From Macrophomina tecta (lineage: Eukaryota > Ascomycota > Dothideomycetes > Botryosphaeriales > Botryosphaeriaceae): a stretch of 64,000 nt of DNA. Position numbers and translations under genes: made by a program. The first letter of the stretch is position 1, and every line of letters starts with the position of its first letter. Shown piece after piece: positions 1 through 9,435 of this stretch. The notes beneath the pieces were generated by a model. The model was given only the letters and a program-made list of their open reading frames with translations, did not search any database and had not been told where the DNA came from. The stretch is from assembly GCA_024180945.1 (NCBI GenBank), contig JAKSGN010000027.1:62001-126000 (forward strand), read 5' to 3'.

Positions 1-451
1 GGGTTAATGCATCAGCCTATAATGATCCATGTTTCCGACCCGAAGCACTTTGCAAGCCGAACTGGGAACCTTGGAAATGCAGAGTCAAAAACTCACCATC
101 AAAGCAGGAACATCTGCCATCGAAGCCATCGAGGCATGATTTCGTATCAGATATTTACTCCATATCTCCATTTGAAATTTCAAACATCGTTTTGCGGAAG
201 CGCTTGTAAGTCAATCAAGCAATTATTTACAAACTCCCATCTTCCACCGTGTTCCAAGATCCCCCGCCAAGTATCGAGGAATGTCCTTGGCCGAATAACA
301 CCAAAAATACATACTATATCATTAAATTTCGTGATACTAGTGAAGGACAGCATCCACCGACAATTGACCATCGTGTTACATTGTCCCGTTAAGTCTCGGT
401 GTCGTGCAGAAATGACAGTGGCCTTTTTTATTTTGAATTCTTGTAGCCCAC
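1..451. other. Intergenic, 3' flank of hsp30-like gene
   Basis: Balanced base composition with no RIP signature. A frame on the plus strand from position 7 is open for about 150 codons, but it has no recognisable domain, is rich in Cys, His and Ser, and runs into the antisense of the heat-shock gene. I treat it as chance. The T-rich stretch near 425-435 lies just past the stop of the minus-strand gene and probably belongs to its 3' UTR. Confidence 0.6.
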
Positions 452-991
452 TTACTCAATGTTGATCCTGCGAGCCTTGGGGGCCTGTGCTTTGGGGACG
501 ATAATGGTGAGGATGCCGTCCTTCAGGCTAGCCTTGACGTTATCCTGGTCAACGCGGCCGGGGAAGCTGAAGGACCGGTGGAACTCGCCAATGGCGCGCT
601 CGGTGACCCAGTACTTGGGCTGGTCGGTGTGCCCGGTGCTCGATTCGGCCTTCTGGCCTTGCTCATCCTCGATGGAAGGCTTCTGGTAGCCGTGCTCCTC
701 GCCCTCAACGAAGCCCTGAGAGCGCTCACCGCGTTCGGCGCGGTGTTCGACGCGGCCGGAGACAGTCAGGGTGTTGGAGTCGGTCCATTCGATATCGATA
801 TTCTCTTGCTTGAGGCCGGGAAGTTCGCCGTGTAGTTCGTAGGCCTCCTCCTTCTCGATGACATCGAACTTGGGAGTGAAGGACCGGACGCCCTGGGCCG
901 TAGCCGAGAAGGGAGAGGTACGGGCGGTGCGGTCGTACTCGTCGAGAAGGCGGAAAAGAGGAGAAGCCTCGTGAGTAAAGCGAGGGAACAT
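452..991 (-). CDS. hsp30: Small heat-shock protein, HSP20/alpha-crystallin family (HSP30-like)
   Basis: An ATP-independent chaperone that holds unfolding proteins during heat stress; family members form cytosolic oligomers. The product is 179 aa. I start at the ATG ending at 991 because the next residues (MFPRF...PLFRLLDEYD) match the usual N-terminus of fungal HSP30 proteins; an in-frame ATG 31 codons upstream only adds unconserved sequence. The alpha-crystallin domain spans about residues 39-169. It has ELPGL at 56-60, the family motif VKASLKDGILTIIVPK at 152-167, and the C-terminal I-x-I motif (INI, 176-178) used in oligomer assembly. A charged insertion at about 83-128 splits the domain, as is common in filamentous fungi. 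The gene is intact, intronless and divergent from the ccg-9-like gene. Family assignment is very secure; orthology to Neurospora hsp-30 is inferred. Confidence 0.95.
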   Translation of the reverse strand: MFPRFTHEASPLFRLLDEYDRTARTSPFSATAQGVRSFTPKFDVIEKEEAYELHGELPGLKQENIDIEWTDSNTLTVSGRVEHRAERGERSQGFVEGEEHGYQKPSIEDEQGQKAESSTGHTDQPKYWVTERAIGEFHRSFSFPGRVDQDNVKASLKDGILTIIVPKAQAPKARRINIE

Positions 992-1150
992 GGATAGTTT
1001 TGTTCGCGTTGTGAATGCGAAAGTGACTTGGTGATTCGGAAGGCGCGAGGGAGCTGTCGTTAAAGCGTTTAAGTCGCTGACCAAAGAGCTTGCATCTAAT
1101 GTGTTCTTTGTTATTGCTGCTGATGTGGTGAGTTTGTCGCTCGGACATCA

Positions 1151-1160
1151 TTTATATAAG
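1151..1160 (-). promoter_or_regulatory. Putative TATA box of the hsp30-like gene
   Basis: Read on the minus strand, this is CTTATATAAA, about 160 nt upstream of the chosen start codon. Strong TATA boxes are typical of inducible heat-shock genes, and none of similar quality is nearer the ATG. No transcript start can be seen directly. Confidence 0.5.
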
Positions 1161-1251
1161 CTCCACCCCGTTTTCCAGCATTTTCGATATGGACCCAGAG
1201 GCTTGGAGCTGCATCGTGGATGGCCATGGAAATTCTTACATGTGATTGCAG

Positions 1252-1291
1252 ATTCCTTGTTTGAACGCTCCGGAAATCTGGTGATCCTTCT
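1252..1291 (-). promoter_or_regulatory. Putative gapped heat-shock element upstream of hsp30
   Basis: Four nTTCn/nGAAn units lie on one 5-bp register: aTTCc at 1252, tGAAc at 1262, gGAAa at 1272 and cTTCt at 1287. Heat-shock factor trimers recognise such 5-bp units, and gapped arrangements are known in yeasts. Two further TTC units at 1172 and 1182 keep the same register. The site is about 260-300 bp upstream of the hsp30 start. Confidence 0.45.
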
Positions 1292-1413
1292 GGGGTCCCT
1301 CCACAAATCGATGTCACCGAGCCCATGCTGACGTGTCCTCGCATCTCGCATCCTGGGAAACACTTGTCTGCAAGCCAGCCTTTTTCACGATCGCGAATGA
1401 GCATGCCCATATA

Positions 1414-1802
1414 GCCTGTTTCACCAGTGAGCTGCGCACCACGTTTCTCACCAAAAAATCGTAAATTTGGCAGCACAGTATCTCCACAACCACTAGATAG
1501 CAACTTCTAAAACTCTACGGATGAGTTTACACATATATTCCACCATTCCTCTCTTAAACTTATAAGAATGCGTCAAGTGGCCATGTGAGATATATAATTT
1601 CGGACCCTAAAATCCGCTCCAATTCTTGCATGTTAACACTCACCTTATTAATCACTCTAAAAATGGGAAAGAGAAAACATTTGACGTATAAAAACTTGAT
1701 GGAATTTTGGCAGCTTTTATTAGGTGACTGTGGAGATATCGTGCTGCCAAATTTACGACTTTTGGGGAGAAACGTGGTGCGCAGCTCGCCGGTGATACAC
1801 GT
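1414..1802. mobile_element. 389-bp MITE with ~80-bp terminal inverted repeats, pogo/Fot1-like ends
   Basis: Positions 1414-1495 and 1720-1802 are inverted repeats that match over about 80 bp with a few substitutions and one indel. The right end read inward is ACGTGTATCACC; the left is GCCTGTTTCACC. Each end abuts a TA dinucleotide (1412-1413 and 1803-1804), the usual Tc1/mariner/pogo target duplication. The ends closely resemble those of the 1.85-kb Fot1/pogo element at 7463-9315, including an internal CTCACCAAAAA-like stretch. There is no coding capacity inside. It sits midway in the divergent hsp30/ccg-9 promoter region and shows no RIP. Confidence 0.8.
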
Positions 1803-1804
1803 TA

Positions 1805-2605
1805 CTCTCTTATCATTATCTAGTAACTAGTTTCCTGTTAGAACGCTTAATGTTCTACCTGTGGATGGGAAGGCGTATGGTAGGTATAGTCTGGGATGGG
1901 GCTTTGTTCTGAGAATGTCGTAAGTGGCCTTATGGTTTAATGTGCTTCATGACTTCAAATGAACCGAGGAACAGCGCCTGAGTTACTTAATAGTGTCCGC
2001 AGCCAACCAGCCACTTAGATGTAAGATTATAATCATCAATCATCAATCGGTAAAGAGGGGATCACTATCCGGCGTGGACATACTCGACTTGCGCGGAATG
2101 CTATTACGCGGCGCGCCCGCGGAAGTAGCAGCCGCTAGTGCAACGCCGCTCTGCCTCCAACTGCCTGCAGTGGCGTCGTCCTGCGCAGATACCTGGCTGC
2201 GATCGCCCTTTGGAACACAAAGACGCCACCTTGAGCTCGTGTACTTCTGCGCCCTCCACCTTTGTGGGCCCGAACCCCCATGGCCCCATAATTGGCGCTA
2301 GCAATAAGACACGCCCCACGCTTTCAGTCGTCCCAGCATCGCTGTCAGATTCAGTCTGCCAAGGGTTGCACTGCTGTTACATGCAGCTCAGCTTTGCCTA
2401 AACCCGTGGGGTGATCGATGATCCCTTACAGCCGTCTCACAAATTCTGCTGCTCCCCCTCCCTCTACCTCCGGCAACAAGGAGCTACCGGCCTCTTATCA
2501 GCAGTTGCTTCTGCCGCCCTTCATAACTCCCACACTCACCAGACTGCCTTTAATTCCATTCCCAAGCGCTCTTTTCAAGTCGCATGAACACTGTTTCTGA
2601 CGTCA
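1805..2605 (+). promoter_or_regulatory. Upstream region of the ccg-9-like gene
   Basis: Non-coding and not RIP-affected. The last 170 bp are strongly pyrimidine-rich, as in many fungal promoters. A CCCCT stress-response-element core lies at 2455-2459 within that tract. A GC-rich patch lies at 2104-2125. No clock box or clear TATA was found. Short frames here are chance. Confidence 0.5.
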
Positions 2606-4870
2606 ATGTCTGACACTCTCCGTCCAACCGACAACACTAGCCTGAAGCGCCACGCCACATGGACTGGCGGCGACACTGCGGCCCATGCACATACAAAGAC
2701 ACGCCATCACTTCGAGGTCAAGCATTCCTCCAAGCGCCTCGAAAGGTTGGAGAGAGCCCAAGAAAAGGACGGCTTTGGCGTTGCCCTCCCTGTATGATAC
2801 AGTTAAAGCCTGCTGCAGACCATGGTTCACCGCTAATCTTTTCAGACTCTATACCTCGGCCTTTCCGCGAAACAAAACCATCAGGGTTTAACTGAAGTGG
2901 GCATTGCATCTCACGATGGCACTTACATCATCGACTTTGCCGTCTTTGTTCTTGGCGGAGATCAGAGTGACAGCAGCGTCCCGAGTACCGCCAACACGCC
3001 TTTTGCCTCCCGCGTCGCAACCCCTACACTTCCGTTGAGCGAAGAGGACAGAGAGAAGGTGTTGGCAGACTTATTCGTTTCGAAAATTTTGAATTACCAG
3101 AAGGACCATCTCTATAAGTTCGCGGGCGCTGGCATCACGAAGACTTTGATGAAGCTTAGCCCGCAACTGCCATCGCGCCTTTGGTGGGAGCTGGACATTG
3201 TGCCCATGGTGTTCGAGCATGGACTGGAGGAGCCCAATGGAGAACCAACCATTACTGCTGCCATCGACGAGGAAGCCGATTCCATGGCCAGGAAGTCGTT
3301 GATGTTTTTTGGCCCAAACCTCCAGCCGAGGGTCCAGGTTGGCTATAAGAACATGGTTGAAGTCGATTGCAGCGGACACACCAAGATCACCCGACTTGAA
3401 CAATACCAGGACACGGTTGGTACACGCACGTGGAGGGCTACCATGAAGTACGCGGGCTCGATCAAGAAGAGAAAGACTAAAATTGCTTTCTTCAATAGCA
3501 CTCCCCAAGGTGGTGGGGTCGCGCTCATGCGCCATGCTCTGATCCGCTTCTTACGCCTGGTCGGAGTGGACGCCCGCTGGTACGTGCCGAGGCCGAAGCC
3601 TGAAGTCTTCCGCATCACAAAGACAAACCACAACATCCTCCAAGGAGTCGCGTCCTGCAAAGAGCGTCTCACGGATAAAGAGAAGGTGATCCTGGACGAA
3701 TGGTGCCAGCACAACGCAGACCGTTTCTGGCTTCCAACTGGCGGGCCTCTTGCGCCACGCGCTCAGGGCGGTGCGGATGTCATCGTTGTCGATGACCCCC
3801 AGATGCCTGCTTTGGTCGAGATGTCTAAAAAAGTCGATCCGGCACGTCCAGTCATTTTCCGGAACCACATCCAAGTGCGCTCAGATCTCGCAGATCAAGC
3901 AGGGACGCCCACTTCGGAGGTCTGGGACTGGGTATGGAATTATGTAAGGCACGCGGACCTCTTTATCAGTCACCCTATTAGGGAATTCGTACCTAGGTCC
4001 GTTAACTACAATAAAGTCGGTTATCTGCCCGCCACAACGGATTGGCTTGACGGCCTCAACAAAGAAATGAACCAGTTTATTACCGAATACTACTTTTATG
4101 AGCTAAACGCCGAGGCAATCCGACAGGGCATGAATCAGCTTGATTTCCCGAACCGGCCGTACATTGTCCAGGTTGCACGCTTCGATCCGGCGAAGGGCAT
4201 TCCAGATGTTCTAGCTTCGTATGCTCAGCTCCGGCGCAACTACATGAAGGATTGGCCTCGTAAGAAGACGCCGCAGCTGGTCATCGCCGGTCACGGCGCT
4301 ATCGATGACCCAGACGGCTCTACAATCCTCGACCAGACACTTTCCCTCCTCGAGTATGAATATAGCGACATCTCGCACGACATTGTCGTCATGCGCCTCG
4401 GACCTAGCGACCAGCAGCTCAACGCGCTTATGTCCAACGCCAAGGTCGCACTGCAGCTGTCTACCCGCGAAGGCTTCGAAGTCAAGGTCTCAGAGGCCAT
4501 GCACAAGGGCATTCCGATCATCGCCACCACGGTCGGCGGCATCCCGTTGCAGGTCCGGGATAAGAAGTCCGGTTTCCTGGTTGAGCCGTCCGACCATAAA
4601 GCTGTGGCCAAGCACCTACTGGATCTCTTCTCGGACCCGGAACTGTACGAAAATACATCGAGATATGCGGCGACCTATGTGAGCGACGAGGTCAGCACCG
4701 TGGGCAATGCTCTGGCTTGGCTGTACATGGTGGACAGCCTGGCGCAGGGAAAGAAGTTGCTGCCGGCCTCGAGGTGGATTAATGATATGGCCCGCGAGGA
4801 GGCGGGCTTGCCGTATGTGGAAGGCGAGACGATGCTGCCGAGGAAGAACAGGCTGGATTTGAAGGGGTGA
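2606..4870 (+). CDS. ccg-9: CCG-9-type trehalose synthase/phosphorylase, GT4 family
   Basis: Catalyses interconversion of trehalose plus phosphate with glucose and glucose 1-phosphate (retaining trehalose phosphorylase/synthase); in Neurospora the homologue is clock-controlled gene 9. I model two exons, 2606-2791 and 2846-4870, giving 736 aa. The 54-nt intron begins GTATGA, has CTAAT about 8 nt before its terminal CAG, and keeps phase 0. Exon 1 starts MSDTLRP. The N-terminal trehalose-synthase region is followed from about residue 273 by a GT-B glycosyltransferase fold with STPQGGG near 280, VARFDPAKG near 505 and IAGHG near 540. The GT4 E-x7-E signature is at Glu604 and Glu612 (REGFEVKVSEAMHKG). 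No frameshifts or stops. The product is probably cytosolic, since no signal peptide is visible. Divergent from hsp30; trehalose and small HSPs both protect against heat. The start and the exact reaction direction are inferred. Confidence 0.93.
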
Positions 4871-5315
4871 GGAGTGTGGCGGGAGGTCATCGATACGTAA
4901 ACCGCGAGTGCTAATAGCATTAGGATTACAGAGTTTAAGCGTTTCTTATTACCATTTGGAATCGCTGTCAGAAATAAGCTGGGTACGGATCACTTAGGAG
5001 CATCGAGTGAACCACTTAACTGCCTCCGTTTCCTATGACGTAGATTCGGTCGGCGGAAGGTGGCGGAAATATCCACGCGACTATGGGCGCATCGATAAGC
5101 GTTGCGTGCGCCAAACAGAACCTAACTTACCGGCACATTCAGCTTCCCGTTTAAATAGCTCGTGCTATTACAGTGACAGGATAAAACCCCTAAGGGAGCT
5201 CGCTTCCCGGCCCAACGTCTTCCCCACCAATTTAGCCATTATTCCTCAATTCAACGTCCCGGTGCCTTATAAACAAGATATATGGTATATCTTACGTGTA
5301 ATTAGCTTTTTTTTA
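4871..5315. other. Intergenic, 3' of ccg-9-like gene to edge of RIP block
   Basis: Balanced composition up to about 5300, then an abrupt change to AT-rich, CA/TG-poor sequence. A plus-strand frame at 5007-5318 is open for about 100 codons but has no recognisable domain. Nothing else could be identified. Confidence 0.5.
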
Positions 5316-5317
5316 TA

Positions 5318-5712
5318 ACGTACCCTGCAAGCGAGCCGCGCACCGGACTTAGAAAATATAACCACTTATCCAACAACAACTATGCAACAACAACCACAAG
5401 CTTCTCGCGCTTAAAAAGAAGCTAACTTGCAGCTAGCAAATCGGGCTATTAATTAGGGTGAATTTCGAAGCGTTAGACGCGCTGTAGAGATATATAATAC
5501 GCCTAAGACTACGCTTCGCGATCGACGCACCGGAATCCGCGTAAGACGCGATTGCATATCCAACTTAAGGCTTCTTATAGATCTAGAAGAGGAGGTCCTT
5601 GTATAATATATTCTAGACCTAGATTTATATAGATGTCCTCCTAGCCTTCGCCGTATTAAAGATATGGCTAATTATATTCTTACTAGACGCATGTTACGGC
5701 GCAGCCTCTATA
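5318..5712 (+). pseudogene. 5'-end relic of a second Fot1/pogo transposon (HTH/CENP-B N-terminus)
   Basis: The sequence starts ACGTACCCTGC after a TA (5316-5317), like a pogo-type terminal repeat. A frame from the ATG at 5382 reads on to about 5712 with only a few TAA/TAG codons. It encodes a typical psq-type HTH (AVEIYNTPKTTLRDRRTG, codons from 5481) and then the start of a CENP-B-like domain (LIDLEEEVLV...YILDLD...PPSLRRIKDMAN). This matches the N-terminal layout of the transposase at 7544-9193 but is clearly a different family member. The DDE domain and right end are missing; the relic breaks off before LTR debris. The stops fit RIP of Gln/Trp codons. Confidence 0.75.
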
Positions 5713-6000
5713 GTAGAGATAAGAAAAGTCAGAATGAAAATTAAAAAGAATTAGAAGAAAAGGGTTATTATATAACTATAAGTATGCGACTAACTAATCT
5801 AACCCACCTATCGCCTATAAGAGCCCGGGCGATATAGGGTTACTATTACCTATAAAAACTACGGTAATAGACGGCTATACTAGATTATATATACTTTTCT
5901 ACTAGTATATAAACTATACTCCTTAGATAGCTTTAATCTTTATAGTTAACTTCTATAATAATTTAGTATATTATTAGTAACTATTATAAATAAAGGTTAG
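5713..6000 (+). repeat. RIP-mutated debris with a relic LTR tail
   Basis: Positions about 5865-5980 match 43555-43665 in the same orientation, and the left copy runs to CTATTATA at 5988, the way other LTRs here end. This looks like the 3' part of an LTR family otherwise seen only at the right edge of the block. The last five bases (5996-6000, GTTAG) are the target duplication of the next solo LTR. Confidence 0.5.
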
Positions 6001-6788
6001 TATTATAAACCCCAGAGGGACAAGGGCTTTATAACCCCACGGATAGAAAGCCCACACGGGAAAAGGCACTATAGGGGCTAAGAACCCGTAAGGATAGTAG
6101 AGCCGTAATACCGGCGCGCCCGTACGGGAAAAACAGCCTCGAGGAAGAACGGCGCGTACAGGCCTAGGTAAGATAGTAGCGAAAGCCCGTACGAGAACGA
6201 CGCCCACGCGGCGTAGTAAGACCACGGGAACACCGACTAGAGCAAACTCCCGTAGGGGAAAAATACCCCTAAGAAAAGAATTATAAATCCTAGAAACTAG
6301 CTTTAGGCTAAGAAAAATGAACGAAAGAAAGTTAAATAACTTATATAGTCTAAAAAATAATAGTCTAGCGGTATAATACTCCCTTAACTAATATAAAAGT
6401 TAAATTCTAGAAAATAGGCATTAGCACCTATATTACGTACGGTTCGCCCGACCTACTTATAGATTAAAGCCTTAGTAAAAATCTAACCCGTAGATTAATC
6501 TAACGCTACGACTAATCTAATAGTCGTCTCGATTTATAGATTATTATAGCTTTTCTATAGTATATAGATACGCTTCTTAGATAGTACTCTAACCCTTATA
6601 GTTAACTTAAAGTTCTAATATAATTCTATTAGAGATAATAAGCCTAACGCGTACTACATACTAATATATTATATAATTACTATTATTATTTTAATTCTTT
6701 ATTCTTCTCTTATTCTTTAAGGTAAACCCTTTAGCTATCTAACCCTACTAGGCGATTTTAAAGCCTAGTAGAAGAGGCCACTATTATA
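6001..6788 (+). repeat. Solo LTR (Gypsy, LTR type 2), TSD GTTAG
   Basis: 788 bp from TATTATAAAC to CTATTATA, flanked by GTTAG on both sides (5996-6000 and 6789-6793). It has the same termini and landmarks as the LTRs of the full elements but carries the type-2 central segment shared with element D and the solo LTR at 12463. No internal region follows; the next LTR begins right after the second GTTAG. It is strongly RIP-mutated, and the canonical TG...CA ends have become TA...TA. Confidence 0.85.
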
Positions 6789-7462
6789 GTTAGTATTATA
6801 AATCCTAGGAGATAAGGGCTTTATAACCCCGCGGGTAGAAAGCCTATACGAAAAAAGATATTATAGAGGCTAGAAATTTTTATAGATAGTAGAGCCGTAT
6901 AACTAAGGCACTCATACAAAAAAACTAGCCTTAAGAGAGAATAATATATATAGACCTAGACTAGGCTATAGTAGAAGTCTATACGGGAATAACGCCTACG
7001 CGGCATAGCGATATACTAAGAATAAAATCCCGTAGAAAAAGAATTAGTTATAGAAGTACGCTTAGCTAAGTTAGATAGTAAGTATAAAAGTATATACTCT
7101 TACTAAGAATAAGAGACGGAATCTAGAAAGCTAACTTTTAAGTATAAAAATAAATAAGAGAATAGTAGATATATTATTTACTTATTAAAAAAGAAGTTAG
7201 ATTCCGAAAAATAGATATTAGCACCCGAGTTATATAGAACCTACTAGGCCTACTAAATAATAAAGAATTACGACTATTCTCTATAATACTTAGATAACTA
7301 AGGATACTAACTATCTACTACTATCTATAGATTACTATATATTTTTTATAGTATATAGATATACTTCTTAGATAGTACTTTAATTTTTATAGTTAACTTA
7401 AGATTCTAATATAGACTTATTAGAGATAATAAGCCTAACGTATACTATATACTAATTTATTA

Positions 7463-9315
7463 ACGTGTTTCACCACCGAGCCGTCCAAACCACCGAGCCG
7501 TCCACTTCCTCACCAAAAACGCATCGGATGAAAACTCAACACGATGCATCACCACAACGCTATGAAATCATCCCAGAAAACTCAGTATATTAACCTTGCT
7601 ATCCAATCTATTGATACCCACGCGTCGCACAGCGAAAGAGCTACCTGTCGCGAGTACCTTGCTCCCCGATCAACCGTACGCGACCGACGCGCAGGTGCCA
7701 TACCACGCGTAGAAGCTGTGCCTAACGGCAAGAAGCTTACCAAACATGAAGAAGGCGCGATTGTCGAGCGTATACTGGACCTGGATTCGAGAGGGTTTCC
7801 GCCCTCCAAGGATATACTACGTGATATGGCCAACAAATTGCTGGCAGAGCGCGACGGGGGTACCGTGGGCAAGAACTAGCCAGACAGGTTCATCAGCCGC
7901 AGAGATGAGCTCAAAACGTGCTGGACTCGCGCGTACGATCGCCAGCGAGCCTTAAACGAGGACCCAGTGGTTATCGAGCGGTAGTTCGACCTCGTTCGCT
8001 CTGTGAAGGAGAAGTACGGTATCCTAGACGAGGATACGTACAACTTTGATGAAACTGGCTTTATGATGGGCGTAATAGGCTCTCTGCTAGTTATTACAGG
8101 CTCTGAAAGGCGCGGAAAACGAAAATTTATCTAGCCAGGCAATCGCGAGTGGACTTTAGTTATTAACGCGATTAGCGCGCTCGGTTGGACGATCCCACCC
8201 TTTACGATCTTCGCCGGCAAGAACCACATTAACACTTGGTACGAAGACACCTCTGGCATGGAGGACTGGGTTGTTGCTGTCAGCGCCAACGGCTGGACGA
8301 TAAATGAGCTTCGAGTGAAGTGGTTAGAGCACTTTAACGCGCATATAAAGTCGCGTACTGTGGGGGTGTACCGGCTGCTCATAATCGACGGCCACGAGAG
8401 CTATAACTTAATTGAGTTCTAGGATCTGTGCAAGGAGGAGAAGATTATTACCGTCTGTATGCCGTCGCATTCGTCGCACCTCCTGCAGCCGCTTGATGTG
8501 GGCATTTTCTCGCCGTTAAAGCGGGCGTACCGCTCTTAGATCTCAGGCTTGGCGCGCTTGATGGCCACAAAAATCGACAAACCAGCCTTTATACAGGCGT
8601 ACAAGGCGGCTTATTACAAGGTGTTCACAAAGGAGAATATCTGTGCAAGCTTCCGAGGAGCTGGCTTGGTGCCGCTCGACCCGCAGGTTGTGTTATCGAA
8701 GGTTGATGTCAGGCTTCGTACGCCTACACCGCCTGCACCAGAGGCTGTCCCATGGGAATCCAAAACGCCCAGCAATATGCGCGAATTAGAGGCCCAATCA
8801 AGGCTACTTTATCAGCAGATAAGGCAGTATTGCAGCTCCTCACCTACAGAGGCGCGTGGATCGCTTCAATCGCTCGTAAAAGGCGCGTCATTCATGGTGC
8901 ACTCTGCTGTGTTAGTACGCGACGAACTCTCTGCCCTTCAAAGGGCCACAGAGGCCGCAAACAAGAAGAAACAGCGTAAAAGAAAGTACGTACAGAATCG
9001 GGGCACGCTAACAATGGTAGACGGCGGTCAGCTATCTAATCCTCAGGGCGCTGGGGGGGCAGAGGGCAGCGAACAGCCCTCTAAGAAGGCTCGCGCAGAG
9101 GGCGCGCAGGGGGCTCAACGGCGCTGTGGGAACTGCGGCAAGACCGGGCACAACAGACGGACTTGTACAGAGGAGGTAACAGGTACTGAGTAATCTAGGA
9201 TCGCTACTAGTTTATTGAAATTTTTGTGTTGTGTTGAATAACTTGAGTTCAAAGTGTGATGTTGGTGAGGAAGTGGACGGCTCGGTGGTTTGGACGGCTC
9301 GGTGGTGAAACACGT
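7463..9315 (+). mobile_element. Fot1/pogo DNA transposon, 1853 bp, inserted in the 5' LTR of element A
   Basis: Begins ACGTGTTTCACC and ends with its complement. The terminal inverted repeats are perfect over 54 bp (7463-7516 and 9262-9315) and flanked by a TA duplication (7461-7462, 9316-9317). Excising it with one TA restores the LTR exactly as in A's 3' LTR. Each TIR contains the motif ACCGAGCCGTCCA in two tandem copies, a likely transposase-binding site. In contrast to the surrounding LTR, CA, TG and ATG are common, so it arrived after most of the RIP. Confidence 0.95.
7544..9193 (+). pseudogene. Fot1/pogo DDE transposase with five in-frame TAG codons
   Basis: One continuous frame of 549 codons, without frameshifts, broken only by TAG at 7877, 7982, 8132, 8420 and 8537. 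The N-terminal part has psq-like and CENP-B/Tc5 HTH regions (LTKHEEGAIVERILDLDSRG). The catalytic acidic triad is complete: Asp at 8048 (NFDETGFMMG), Asp at 8387 (IIDGH) and Asp at 8495 (LLQPLDVG). The last two are 35 residues apart, the DD35D spacing of the pogo group. The C-terminus has a CCHC zinc knuckle (CGNCGKTGHNRRTC) near 9124-9165. At least four of the stops sit where family members usually have Trp, so TGG to TAG through RIP at CpA on the opposite strand is the likely cause. Not functional as it stands. Confidence 0.93.
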
Positions 9316-9435
9316 TATATAATTACTATCTATTATTCTAATTTTTTACCCTTTTTTTATTCTTTAAGGTAAACCTTACCGCTATCTAACCCTACTAGGT
9401 AACTCTAAAGCCTAGTAGAAGAAGCCGCTATTATA

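Noticed and set aside
7..465. 152-codon plus-strand open frame
   Set aside because: No domain, overlaps the 3' end of the heat-shock gene on the other strand, and has unusual Cys/His/Ser composition.
1111..1503. Similar peptide in frames at 1111-1503 (minus) and 1585-1830 (plus)
   Set aside because: The similarity comes from the two inverted repeats of the MITE, not from a gene.
2897..4870. Start of the ccg-9-like gene at 2897
   Set aside because: The codon there is GTG; conserved-looking sequence continues upstream through a clear intron to the ATG at 2606.
5007..5318. 103-codon frame downstream of ccg-9
   Set aside because: No domain, and it runs into the terminal repeat of a transposon relic.
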